Assembly (NCBI GenBank): GCA_050485905.1 | Contig: JBJHCH010000040.1 | Location: 1-26,728 of the forward strand | DNA length: 26,728 nucleotides | Direction of reading: 5' to 3' | Source of the DNA: JAWLCA01 sp050485905 | GTDB taxonomy: Bacteria; Pseudomonadota; Alphaproteobacteria; Rhodobacterales; Rhodobacteraceae | Part shown: positions 1 through 7,239 of the stretch, one piece after another | Layout: each line of letters opens with the position of its first letter | Position numbering within the stretch: position 1 is the stretch's first letter | Notes under the pieces: generated by a model | Database searches by the model: none | Told to the model about the DNA's origin: nothing | What the model saw: the letters and a program-made list of their open reading frames with translations, nothing else | Made by a program: the position numbers and the translations under genes

Positions 1-299
1 AGCTGATCGAGGGGCTGGCCGACAAGCTGGGCGCCGCCGTCGGCGCCTCCCGCGCGGCGGTGGACTCCGGCTACGCGCCGAACGACTGGCAGGTCGGCCA
101 GACCGGCAAGGTCGTGGCCCCGCAGCTTTACATCGCCGTCGGCATCTCGGGCGCGATCCAGCACCTTGCGGGGATGAAGGATTCAAAGGTCATCGTGGCG
201 ATCAACAAGGACGAGGAAGCCCCGATCTTCCAGGTCGCCGACTACGGGCTGGTGGGCGACCTGTTCAAGCTGGTGCCGGAACTGACCGAAAAGCTGTGA
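1..299 (+). CDS. etfA: Electron transfer flavoprotein alpha subunit, C-terminal part (5' truncated by window)
   Basis: The reading frame is open from base 3 and ends in TGA at 297-299, giving the last 98 residues of a protein that is normally about 310 residues long. The FAD-binding C-terminal domain of EtfA is recognisable: the SRAAVDSGY stretch, the QVGQTGK motif, then LYIAVGISGAIQHLAGM, VIVAINKDEEAPIF and a final ADYGLVGDLF. In this family these segments hold the FAD that passes electrons from acyl-CoA and related dehydrogenases to ETF-ubiquinone oxidoreductase. The partner gene etfB usually lies directly upstream and would be outside the window. An intrinsic terminator follows about 20 bases after the stop, so this is the end of its transcription unit. 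Confidence 0.95.
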   Translation, partial: LIEGLADKLGAAVGASRAAVDSGYAPNDWQVGQTGKVVAPQLYIAVGISGAIQHLAGMKDSKVIVAINKDEEAPIFQVADYGLVGDLFKLVPELTEKL

Positions 300-318
300 T
301 CCCCCGCCGGATCGGATG

Positions 319-344
319 AAAGGCCCCCCGCGCGGGGGCCTTTT
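319..344 (+). terminator. Intrinsic terminator of etfA
   Basis: A GC-rich hairpin pairs 319-328 with 334-343 around a five-base loop, and its descending arm runs into TTTT. It starts 20 bases after the etfA stop codon. The stem also begins with AAA, so it could work weakly for transcripts arriving on the minus strand from the next gene. Confidence 0.85.
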
Positions 345-405
345 GCGTTGATTCATGGTGGGCATCGCTAATATCTGCTTGGCGTCGATTGCGGACAGCA
401 AAAGT

Positions 406-1005
406 TCAGCGAACATATTTCACGTTTGGGGTCTGCAGGAGGACCGTTCGTAGCCTTAGTTCTGACTTTCTACCAATCTCTCGACTTGCTGCGCTTTGCT
501 GGCGAATAAGATCAGCTTTCAGCAGGATCACGGTGAGTAATTCATGTAGTTCCAAGGGCCCAGCCTCTCTTCCCGCTTCCGCCTGCATAGCGTCGCGGAG
601 TTTCAGAGGCGTGCAGTTCTCCAAGTCCAGAATATCGCGGCCTGCGACTTCAAATTTCAGGTCATGGGCGATCTTATTGCGAAGGCCACTGATCCTGCGA
701 ATCGGCGTCACCAGTTCGTCTGGCAACAGAGCCATTGCCAAGACTAGATCAAGACGTTGTCCGAAGCCCATTCGTGACAGGGAGATAGCCTCGGGCTTCG
801 CAAGAGCCTCTGAGAGAATCTGTGCCACCACATGCTCAAAGTATAGGTGTGCCTGTATGAGTTGCTGCCAACGGTCTCCGCTTTGGACTCTCTTGTAGAA
901 GTCCCCTCTATCGAAGCAGAAGGTTTGGTGCCTCTTCAGTATGTCCTCGTCAGACGTTGCGAGTAGTTCAAGCTCCTCACTGGAGGGGCTCCAAGTGTCG
1001 GTCAT
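406..1005 (-). CDS. Hypothetical protein with a HEPN-like RNKIAH motif
   Basis: About 199 residues, mostly helical by appearance, with no signal peptide or membrane segment. I do not recognise the family with certainty. The central part (GDRWQQLIQAHLYFEHVVAQ, then a Phe/Leu-rich helix, then ISGLRNKIAHDLKF) looks like HEPN/MltR-type domains, where R-x4-6-H is either an RNase active site or a structural motif. I chose the ATG at 1003-1005 because a GAGAG sits eight bases upstream. An in-frame GTG at 1021-1023 would add six residues and has only AGG three bases ahead of it. Base composition is clearly lower in GC (near 52% in sampled lines) than the surrounding genes, which suggests recent acquisition. 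It stands alone, convergent with etfA. A toxin or defence role is possible, but no antitoxin-like partner is visible. Confidence 0.7.
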   Translation of the reverse strand: MTDTWSPSSEELELLATSDEDILKRHQTFCFDRGDFYKRVQSGDRWQQLIQAHLYFEHVVAQILSEALAKPEAISLSRMGFGQRLDLVLAMALLPDELVTPIRRISGLRNKIAHDLKFEVAGRDILDLENCTPLKLRDAMQAEAGREAGPLELHELLTVILLKADLIRQQSAASREIGRKSELRLRTVLLQTPNVKYVR

Positions 1006-1023
1006 CGTTTCATCTCTCGCCAC

Positions 1024-1224
1024 CTACCTTAATCAGACGAGTATCTGACATTAGGAACACCTAGCAACAACCAGCCTGCTGCATTGAGGCGAGTGTCCGC
1101 TCCGTCCGCAGATCGGCCATCGACCGCGCAGAGGCCAGGACAGGCGACCGCACCGGCCCTCAGACCGGGCAATCCCGGGCGGCCTGCGATACCCGCACAG
1201 CGGTGTGCCAAAGATTAAGTGCAG
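1024..1224. other. Gene-free stretch between the HEPN-like gene and the hslU-side repeat
   Basis: About 200 bases with no convincing coding frame. A 60-residue minus-strand frame at 1029-1211 has no ribosome-binding site, and its Gly/Ala/Arg-rich product looks like a composition artefact. The left end (about 1030-1055) resembles the 3' end of the neighbouring minus-strand gene, with PNVRYS against PNVKYV in translation, which may be a remnant of a related sequence. The promoter of the 406-1005 gene should lie near the left end, but I see no clear -35/-10 pair. Confidence 0.4.
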
Positions 1225-1286
1225 GTAAACAAAAAATCGGAAATCATTTTATTTCAACAGCTTGATTTTTTGTGCACGCGTGCACA
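1225..1286 (-). repeat. Structured repeat copy 1: 16-bp perfect palindrome + 40-nt spacer + GTTTAC
   Basis: Read on the minus strand, it is the perfect palindrome TGTGCACGCGTGCACA (1271-1286), exactly 40 bases, then GTTTAC (1225-1230). The spacer contains a block that on the plus strand reads TTTTATTTCAACAGCTT (1247-1263). It also has a 9-bp inverted repeat, CAAAAAATC (1230-1238) with GATTTTTTG (1264-1272). The palindrome begins eight bases after the hslU stop codon. A second copy with the same 40-base spacing lies at 25919-25980. The perfect palindrome has no loop and is not followed by a T tract on the hslU strand, so it looks more like a protein-binding or recombination site than a standard terminator. 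Confidence 0.7.
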
Positions 1287-1294
1287 TCGGCCCC

Positions 1295-2602
1295 TTACAG
1301 CACATACCGGCTCAGATCGGCCGACCGCGACAGCTCTCCCAGGTTCGCCTCGACGAAATCCGCATCCACCGTCACCGCCTCACCCCCCCGATCCGGCGCG
1401 GTAAAGGACAGCTCCTCGAACACCCGCTCCATCACCGTGTAAAGCCGCCGCGCCCCGATATTCTCCACCGCCCGGTTCACCTCCGCCGCGATCCGCGCCA
1501 GCGCCGCGATCCCGTCCTCGGTGAAGCTGACCGCCACCTCCTCGGTCCCCATCAGCGCGGTATATTGCCGGGTCAGCGCATTGTCGGTCTCTGTCAGGAT
1601 ACGGACGAAATCCTCCTCGGTCAGCGCCCGCAACTCCACCCGGATCGGCAGCCGCCCCTGAAGCTCCGGCAACAGGTCCGAGGGCTTGGCGATGTGGAAC
1701 GCACCCGAGGCGATGAACAGGATGTGGTCGGTCTTCACCGGGCCGTATTTGGTGGAAACCGTCGTCCCCTCGATCAGCGGCAGCAGATCACGCTGCACCC
1801 CCTCGCGGCTGACATCCGCCCCGCGCGCGTCCGACCGGGCACAGACCTTGTCGATCTCGTCGATGAAGACGATCCCGTTCTCCTGCACCGCCGCCAACGC
1901 CGCCCGGTTGACCGTCTCGTCGTCCAGAAGCTTGTCGGCCTCCTCGCCGATCAGCACCTCATAGCTGCTGGCCACGGTCATCTTGCGCCGCACCTTGCGT
2001 CCGCCGAAAGCCTTGCCGAAGATATCGCCCAGATTGATCGGCCCCGCCCCCATTCCCGGCTGGCCGGGGAGGTCCAGCATCGGCATCGGGTTCGAAGTGT
2101 CGGATACCTCCAACTCGATCATGGTATTGTCCAGTTCGCCCCGCTTCAGCTTTCCGCGGAACATCTCGCGGGTCTGTTCGCGCGCATCGCGGCCGGCCAG
2201 CGCCTCGATCACCCGCTCCTCGGCCGCCGCGTGCGCCTTGGCCTTCACCTCGTCGCGCATCGCCTCGCGGGTCATGGCGACTGAGGCATCCATCAGATCG
2301 CGGATGATGCTGTCCACGTCGCGGCCGACGTAGCCCACCTCAGTGAACTTCGTCGCCTCTACCTTCAGGAACGGCGCCTTGGCCAGCTTTGCCAGCCTGC
2401 GGGAGATTTCTGTCTTGCCCACGCCGGTGGGGCCGATCATCAGGATGTTCTTGGGATAGACCTCGTCGCGCAGGTCATCCGCCAACTGCCGCCGCCGCCA
2501 GCGGTTGCGCAGCGCGACGGCAACCGCTCGCTTGGCATCGCGCTGACCGATGATGAAACGGTCGAGTTCCGAGACGATCTCGCGCGGGGTCAGGTCGGTC
2601 AT
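1295..2602 (-). CDS. hslU: HslU, ATPase subunit of the HslVU (ClpYQ) protease
   Basis: 435 residues, the usual length for HslU. This AAA+ unfoldase forms a hexamer that docks on the HslV peptidase and feeds it unfolded proteins in the cytoplasm. Visible motifs are the IIGQ sensor loop near residue 17, Walker A GPTGVGKT at 57-64, the substrate-gripping pore loop GYVG at 90-93, the variable I domain (about 110-240), Walker B IVFIDEID, the arginine-containing ELQGRLPIRVEL region, sensor 2 GARRL, and the C-terminal SRYVL tail that inserts into HslV. The ATG overlaps the hslV stop as ATGA (2599-2602), so the two are translationally coupled. No terminator is obvious downstream. The palindromic repeat begins eight bases after the stop. 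Confidence 0.98.
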   Translation of the reverse strand: MTDLTPREIVSELDRFIIGQRDAKRAVAVALRNRWRRRQLADDLRDEVYPKNILMIGPTGVGKTEISRRLAKLAKAPFLKVEATKFTEVGYVGRDVDSIIRDLMDASVAMTREAMRDEVKAKAHAAAEERVIEALAGRDAREQTREMFRGKLKRGELDNTMIELEVSDTSNPMPMLDLPGQPGMGAGPINLGDIFGKAFGGRKVRRKMTVASSYEVLIGEEADKLLDDETVNRAALAAVQENGIVFIDEIDKVCARSDARGADVSREGVQRDLLPLIEGTTVSTKYGPVKTDHILFIASGAFHIAKPSDLLPELQGRLPIRVELRALTEEDFVRILTETDNALTRQYTALMGTEEVAVSFTEDGIAALARIAAEVNRAVENIGARRLYTVMERVFEELSFTAPDRGGEAVTVDADFVEANLGELSRSADLSRYVL

Positions 2603-3156
2603 TTGCGGATCGCCTCCACCGTCAGGCTGCCGTTGGTGTAGACGCAGATATCCGCCGCAATCGCCATGGCGCGGCGGGCGACGGCCTCGGCGTCTTGGTC
2701 GCTGTCCATCAGCGCCCGCGCGGCCGCCAGCGCGTACATCCCGCCCGATCCGATGGCGGCCACGTCGTGCTCTGGTTCCAGCACATCGCCCGCGCCGGTG
2801 ATGACGTAAAGCTCCGCTCCGTCGGTGACGATCAGCATCGCCTCCAGCTTCTGCAGATACTTGTCGGTGCGCCAGTCCTTGGCCAGTTCCACGCAGGCGC
2901 GCTGCAACTGACCGGGGGCGGCTTCCAGCTTCCGCTCCAGCCGCTCCAGCAGGGTGAAGGCATCGGCGGTGGAACCCGCGAAGCCCGCAACAACCTCGTG
3001 CCCGCCGGGCGACAAGCGGCGCACCTTGCGGGCGCTGCCCTTGATCACGGTCTGGCCCAGGCTTACCTGCCCGTCGCCCGCCACGACCACGGCGCCACCC
3101 TTGCGGACCGCTACGATGGTTGTGCCGTGCCAGCCGGGAAAATCTGTCTCTGCCAT
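2599..3156 (-). CDS. hslV: HslV, peptidase subunit of the HslVU protease
   Basis: 185 residues. HslV is a proteasome-beta-like threonine peptidase forming a double hexameric ring. The catalytic Thr is expected at residue 12 (in HGTTIVAVR), so the first 11 residues (MAETDFPGWHG) are a short propeptide, as in other alphaproteobacterial HslV. Conserved stretches are VVVAGDGQVSLGQTVIK, KVRRL, FAGSTADAFTLLERLE and the Na+-site loop AIGSGGMYALAAA. I chose the ATG at 3154-3156 because GGAGG lies four bases upstream. The same frame remains open for 97 more codons but has no family similarity there. hslU follows with a 4-base overlap. Confidence 0.97.
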   Translation of the reverse strand: MAETDFPGWHGTTIVAVRKGGAVVVAGDGQVSLGQTVIKGSARKVRRLSPGGHEVVAGFAGSTADAFTLLERLERKLEAAPGQLQRACVELAKDWRTDKYLQKLEAMLIVTDGAELYVITGAGDVLEPEHDVAAIGSGGMYALAAARALMDSDQDAEAVARRAMAIAADICVYTNGSLTVEAIRK

Positions 3157-3177
3157 GCGCCCTCCGGTGTTCGGGGC

Positions 3178-3206
3178 TATATGGCGGCGCGGATCGGCGG
3201 GTGCAA
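3178..3206 (-). promoter_or_regulatory. Candidate housekeeping promoter of hslVU
   Basis: Read on the minus strand, TTGCAC (3201-3206) and CATATA (3178-3183) are 17 bases apart, about 20 bases ahead of the hslV ATG. No heat-shock sigma-32 type -10 box is evident. The match is moderate and the call rests only on spacing and position. Confidence 0.35.
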
Positions 3207-3208
3207 GG

Positions 3209-3227
3209 CGGCGGGTCAACCCCGCCG
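3209..3227 (-). terminator. Hairpin after the motA-linked periplasmic protein gene
   Basis: A perfect 7-bp GC stem (3209-3215 with 3221-3227) with a five-base loop lies just beyond the stop codon of the 3233-5659 gene. No T tract follows, so it may only pause polymerase or protect the 3' end. It also overlaps the approach to the hslV promoter. Confidence 0.35.
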
Positions 3228-3232
3228 CGGCG

Positions 3233-5659
3233 TCACTGGGGCGCGGGGAAGGTGGCAAGCAGCGCGTCGACAGCCCCGCGCGTCTCGGCGCTCCGCGCCA
3301 GAAGCGAGCGCGCATTTGCGAGCGGGCCGCCGCTGGCATCGGCTGGTTCGGGCGCGGGCGCGACGGACGAGTCAGCGACGGCCCCTGTTTCACCACCGCC
3401 CTCGGATTCAACTTCCGCTTCCGCCGCTGCGACGGCCAGCGCATCAATCGCTGCCCCCCGGTCTGGATCAGAAAGGCGCCCGGCCATGGTCAGGTCGCCC
3501 GCCCGCCATGCGGCGTTCGCCGCATCGGTCTCGCGGCCCGCAGCCAGATAGGCCTCGGCCGCCTGCGATGGCTGGCCAAGGGTCAGAAAGGCCGCGGCGC
3601 GCACCGCTTCTGCTTCGGGATCCGTCCGCCCGGCGATCTCGCGCAGCGCCGCACGCGGATCCTGACGCAACAGCGCCGCCCGGGCGCGTTGCAGCGCGCC
3701 CTCGGGTCCCGGCGTGGCCGCAGCAGCCAGCAGCAGCCGCGCCTCGGCCGGAAACCCGAGGTCGAGCAGGCGATCCGACATCGTCAGTCGCAAGGCAGTC
3801 GGAAGCGGTTGTTCAAGCCGGTCACGCAGGGCGAAGACATGGATCAGGAACGCGGCATCGGGGGCGGTGCGGGTCAGTTCCGCCAGCAGGTCCGGCAGGA
3901 CCTGGGTCTGGGACTCGCTGTCCAGCCGGTTGTAAGCCGTCATGGCCGCGTCGAAATCACCCAGCGACGCAAGTGCACGCAGATTGCCGCGCGCAAGGCG
4001 GCTGGCGATGGGGCTGGTCCCGCGTTCGAATGCCATTGCCTCGGCATGGGCCGCCGTCGCAGCATCGACGGGCTGGCCGCGTGCCAGCCGCTCTTCGATC
4101 AGGATCGCCAACGCCTCGGCGGCGTCTGGGCTCGTACCCGCCGCCACAGACTGCAACTGCGCCTCGGCCTCGGCCACCGCGCCGCCCGCCAGATCAACGC
4201 GGGCGTCCATCAATGCAACGCTCGGCGTCGGTGCGAGGTCGATGCGCCGAATAGCATCACGGATCGTGCGCGCGCCCTGTTCATCGCCGGCCTCGCGAAA
4301 CCGTTCGGATAGGGGCGGTCCCAGATGCTGACGCAGATGCGGCGGCAGGATGGCAAAGTCGCGCAGAATGCGGTCGCGGTTCATCGGGTCGGCTGGTGTC
4401 AGATGCGGGCGGGCCAGCACGGCCCAAAGCGCCGCGCCGGTGTCGCATTCCGTCAAGCGATGCAGATCCGTCGCGTTCGGAGCAACCCCATTGTCCATCA
4501 CCTCTGCCAGCGTCGTCAGCAGGGGTGCCTGCGGAAGATCCACCGGGAAGGACCGGAGCACCTCTTTCGCTTCCAGCCCGAAGCCGAGATGCAGGTAGAG
4601 CCGGGACAAAGCCAGAATGGCCTCTGGATCGGGGCGGTCGAACTCGCCGACAAGGCGGCCGCGGGCCGCTGCGATCTGTTCGGCCGCGGGGCGGAAGTCG
4701 CCCCAGTCCGCCACCGCCCAGTCACCCTCGGACAGACAGCGCCGGCCCGCCCCCGCTCGCAAGGCGTCGGCCATCAGGCCCAGTTCCCGGTCCAACCCTG
4801 TCTTGGCGTTGACAGCCATATGTTGGTCGAACTCGGCATCGTTGCCGACCTCGACTGCACCCTCCATAGTGCCGTCGCGGCGAGGTTGCCGGGGTTCGAC
4901 CAGTCCCTGCGCTGCGGCGCGCGCAACCTGGCGGAGCAATGCCGCCTCGGCCTCTTGCAGCGCGGCGATGGCGGCGTCGTCGGGCGGTAGGGGCAGAGGC
5001 GGCGGGGCTGCGACCTCGCGCCGCTGTTGCGACATTTCGTCAGGGGTGGGTCCGACAGACAGGCCGAAGGGCAGGGACTCGGGCTGCGCGGGGCCTTCGG
5101 TCGGACGTTCTGCAGCGATCCGGTCGAGCGCGTCGAATTGCCACTGGGTCTGTGCGGCAGAGAAGCGTGGAAGCGCAGGCTCGACATTGCGCTGTGTCGG
5201 CACCGATGTCAGCGGCATCAGCGCGCGACGCGGGTTGCGTGGCGGGGCCTCGGGTCGTAGGGGACCGGCAAGTTCTGTCGGGGCAGGATCGCGCGGCGCA
5301 CCCGCGCGCACGTCGATCACCAGGATCCCGGGCCGATCCTCGAAGGCGACGACCGGACAGTCACAGTTAAGCCGGATCAGCAGCCCCGTGCCGTCATCGA
5401 GCGGCTCAAGCGCGGCGATGCGCGCACGATCAATCCGGGTGAAGGCGCGGCTGGCGTCCAGAAACAATCCGACCCTGTCGATACGCAGCGTGTGATCGCC
5501 ATCTTCTTCTTCCAGCGACCAAGGCACGGCAGGGGGCAGAACCATGGCCAGACGGGTAAAGGAGCCGTGCTCGCCGGTCAGAACCTCGACAGTCTGCGCC
5601 TGCGCACCCGCTCCGGCGGCCAACGCGATCAAGGCGGGCAGAAAAGCCGCTGCGCGCAT
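3233..5659 (-). CDS. Large periplasmic helical-repeat (TPR-like) protein coupled to motA; possible MotC-like stator factor
   Basis: About 808 residues. It begins with a Sec signal peptide (MRAAAFLPALIALAAGAGAQAQ). Next comes a beta-rich domain of about 100 residues that ends in RLNCDCPVVAF (C99 and C101) and ILVIDVRAG, perhaps AMIN-like. A Pro/Ala-rich linker follows, then a long array of helical hairpins from about residue 290 to 740 (segments such as ALAILIEERLARGQPVDAAT and LDLGFPAEARLLLAAA). Further cysteines are at 308 and 405, so two disulfides are possible. The motA stop overlaps the start: ATG at 5657-5659 gives TGATG, and GTG at 5660-5662 gives GTGA. I prefer the ATG. I do not recognise a named family. 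Position, export and the nearby MotE-like gene suggest a stator-linked role like rhizobial MotC, but that is inference. Confidence 0.85.
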   Translation of the reverse strand: MRAAAFLPALIALAAGAGAQAQTVEVLTGEHGSFTRLAMVLPPAVPWSLEEEDGDHTLRIDRVGLFLDASRAFTRIDRARIAALEPLDDGTGLLIRLNCDCPVVAFEDRPGILVIDVRAGAPRDPAPTELAGPLRPEAPPRNPRRALMPLTSVPTQRNVEPALPRFSAAQTQWQFDALDRIAAERPTEGPAQPESLPFGLSVGPTPDEMSQQRREVAAPPPLPLPPDDAAIAALQEAEAALLRQVARAAAQGLVEPRQPRRDGTMEGAVEVGNDAEFDQHMAVNAKTGLDRELGLMADALRAGAGRRCLSEGDWAVADWGDFRPAAEQIAAARGRLVGEFDRPDPEAILALSRLYLHLGFGLEAKEVLRSFPVDLPQAPLLTTLAEVMDNGVAPNATDLHRLTECDTGAALWAVLARPHLTPADPMNRDRILRDFAILPPHLRQHLGPPLSERFREAGDEQGARTIRDAIRRIDLAPTPSVALMDARVDLAGGAVAEAEAQLQSVAAGTSPDAAEALAILIEERLARGQPVDAATAAHAEAMAFERGTSPIASRLARGNLRALASLGDFDAAMTAYNRLDSESQTQVLPDLLAELTRTAPDAAFLIHVFALRDRLEQPLPTALRLTMSDRLLDLGFPAEARLLLAAAATPGPEGALQRARAALLRQDPRAALREIAGRTDPEAEAVRAAAFLTLGQPSQAAEAYLAAGRETDAANAAWRAGDLTMAGRLSDPDRGAAIDALAVAAAEAEVESEGGGETGAVADSSVAPAPEPADASGGPLANARSLLARSAETRGAVDALLATFPAPQ

Positions 5660-6528
5660 CACGCTGCCTCTCGCTTGACCGTCTTCAGCGCCTCTTCCAG
5701 TTCACCGTAGCTGGGTCGGACATGGTGCGGCGTGTTCTGGCGGCCGACCTCGATGCAGATGTTGGTCGCATGGTTATGCAGATTCGCGACCAGAACCTCG
5801 CGGATCAGTCGGTAGAAGTGGGCATCTTCCTCGGTCACTGTCTTCAGTCGGTTGGCGAAGGGACCGACGAAACCATACGACAGGAAAACACCAAGGAACG
5901 TTCCGACTAGCGCGCCGCCGATCATCTTGCCCAGAATCTCGGGCGGCTGGTCGATCGATGCCATGGTCTTGATGACCCCCAGCACGGCCGCGACGATTCC
6001 CAGCGCCGGCAGCGCGTCGGCGACAGTCTGCAAGGCATGACTGGAATGCAGCGCATGGGCCTCGTGCTTTTCCAGCCGCTTTTCCAGCACGTCCTCAACC
6101 TGGCGGGGGTCGTCGTAGTTCATGCCTGCCGATCGCATCGTGTCGCAGATCAGTTCGACCGCCTCGTGATCGGCGAGAATTCGGGGATAGCGCGCGAAGA
6201 TCGCCGATCCTCCGGGTGCCTCGATATGCTCTTCCAGCGCCACGGGATTCTGGCGCGCCACGCGGATCAACTCGAACAGCAAGCACAGCAGGTCACGGTA
6301 GTCATCGGGCTTCCAGTGTGCGCCGCGAAACACCTTTCCAACTTCCTTCAGCGTGTGGCGAACAGCGGATTTGTCGTTTGCGATCAGAAAGGCACCGGCG
6401 GCAGCACCGCCAATCATGGCAAGTTCGAACGGAAGCGCCTGCAGGATGATGCCAAGCTTGCCACCGGCGGCCAGATAGCCGCCGAATACCATGACGATAA
6501 CGACGGCAATCCCCACGATTCCGATCAT
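5659..6528 (-). CDS. motA: MotA, flagellar stator membrane subunit
   Basis: 289 residues with four membrane segments: two near the N-terminus (IGIVGIAVVIVMVFGGYLAA and ILQALPFELAMIGGAAAGAFLIA) and two near residues 170-230. The cytoplasmic loop carries the charged rotor-contact residues seen in MotA (LIRVARQNPVALEEHIEAP). Prolines match those that couple ion flow to torque (ADALPALGIVAAVLGVIKTM and VGPFANRL). With MotB it forms the stator that drives rotation against FliG. GAGG five bases ahead of the ATG supports the start. The next gene is translationally coupled. motB lies 5 kb away on the other strand, so the two stator genes are not in one operon here. Confidence 0.97.
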   Translation of the reverse strand: MIGIVGIAVVIVMVFGGYLAAGGKLGIILQALPFELAMIGGAAAGAFLIANDKSAVRHTLKEVGKVFRGAHWKPDDYRDLLCLLFELIRVARQNPVALEEHIEAPGGSAIFARYPRILADHEAVELICDTMRSAGMNYDDPRQVEDVLEKRLEKHEAHALHSSHALQTVADALPALGIVAAVLGVIKTMASIDQPPEILGKMIGGALVGTFLGVFLSYGFVGPFANRLKTVTEEDAHFYRLIREVLVANLHNHATNICIEVGRQNTPHHVRPSYGELEEALKTVKREAA

Positions 6529-6567
6529 TTCTGCCTCATCTGCCGGAAGTTTCTGTCTCGAACAGTC

Positions 6568-6582
6568 GCAAACGCGGGTTAA
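6568..6582 (-). promoter_or_regulatory. Weak CtrA-like box upstream of motA
   Basis: On the minus strand it reads TTAA-N7-TTGC, two mismatches in one half of the TTAA-N7-TTAA consensus, about 40 bases before the motA ATG in the 105-base gap after the MotE-like gene. It is the poorest of the four candidate boxes, and motA might instead be read through from fliL. Confidence 0.3.
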
Positions 6583-6633
6583 GAAACCTTGTCGGCGGCC
6601 CTTGTCTGTCGCCGCATTTTGCTTCCGCCCGCG

Positions 6634-7239
6634 CTATTGCGTCGGCACGCCCGAGTTGCGCCCGGCCAAGATAACGCTGAGCGTGTAGGCCCCCCGCGGT
6701 GTCATCCCCGCCATCACACCGGCCGCGGCCTCGGGGCGCATACGGGCAAGGAACCCGGCAGCAAAGTTCGGATCCATCTCCTCGAACAGCATTGCCGCCT
6801 CCTTGGGCTTCATCGTCTCGTAAACCGTTGTCAGACGAAGCAGATCCTCTTCTGCTGCCCGGTCTGCCAAGGCGAGGGTCGCAGCCAGCGCCGCTTCGAT
6901 CCGGGTCAGTTCCCCGTGCTGGGCAATAAGGCGGCTTTCGGCCAATGCGAGAGCCTGAAGCCGCTCTTCCAACGCTGATTCGCGCGCGGTTACACGCGTC
7001 TCGCGCTCGGTAAGCGCGTCGAGCAAAGAGGCTACTCCGGCGGAGTCGGTACAGGTCTGGGCAGAGGGCAGGGTCGCGGCGGCCTCCACAACAGCTTCAC
7101 CACTGTCGCGTACCAGTGCCTCCGCCACGCCGACCCCAAGGCGGATCGAACCGGAAGCGGCGAGAAGCGTTGCAATCACCAGAAGTGTCCCGGCACGGCG
7201 ACGTCTTCGTGCGGGTTTTTGCGGGGCCGGGGCGCTCAT
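6634..7239 (-). CDS. motE: MotE-like flagellar protein (membrane anchor, coiled coil, MgtE_N-type C-terminal domain)
   Basis: 201 residues. A basic N-terminus (ARRRRRAG) precedes one membrane segment at about 18-42, which suggests export of the rest to the periplasm. A heptad-rich segment (about 75-125, ALTERETRVTARESALEERL and onward) should form a coiled coil. The C-terminus, YETMKPKEAAMLFEEMDPNF then FLARMRPEAAAGVMAGMTP, is the small helical domain shared by MotE/FlbB-type flagellar proteins and the MgtE N-terminus. In Sinorhizobium, MotE is described as a periplasmic chaperone for MotC. Here the large exported protein beyond motA would be the natural client, which is inference. The ATG overlaps the upstream stop as ATGA (7236-7239). 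Confidence 0.8.
   Translation of the reverse strand: MSAPAPQKPARRRRRAGTLLVIATLLAASGSIRLGVGVAEALVRDSGEAVVEAAATLPSAQTCTDSAGVASLLDALTERETRVTARESALEERLQALALAESRLIAQHGELTRIEAALAATLALADRAAEEDLLRLTTVYETMKPKEAAMLFEEMDPNFAAGFLARMRPEAAAGVMAGMTPRGAYTLSVILAGRNSGVPTQ

Noticed and set aside
1029..1211. 60-codon minus-strand frame between the HEPN-like gene and hslU
   Set aside because: No ribosome-binding site, Gly/Ala/Arg-biased composition and no family similarity. Only its last residues resemble the tail of the neighbouring protein.
1271..1286. Palindrome as an intrinsic terminator of hslU
   Set aside because: It has no loop and is followed by A rather than T on the hslU strand. The same palindrome with fixed spacing recurs elsewhere, which points to a binding or recombination site.
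2695..4312. Long open frames on the plus strand (519 and 452 codons) opposite hslV and the periplasmic protein gene
   Set aside because: Their products are Arg/Pro/Gln-rich with no family pattern. They mirror strongly supported minus-strand genes and result from high GC.
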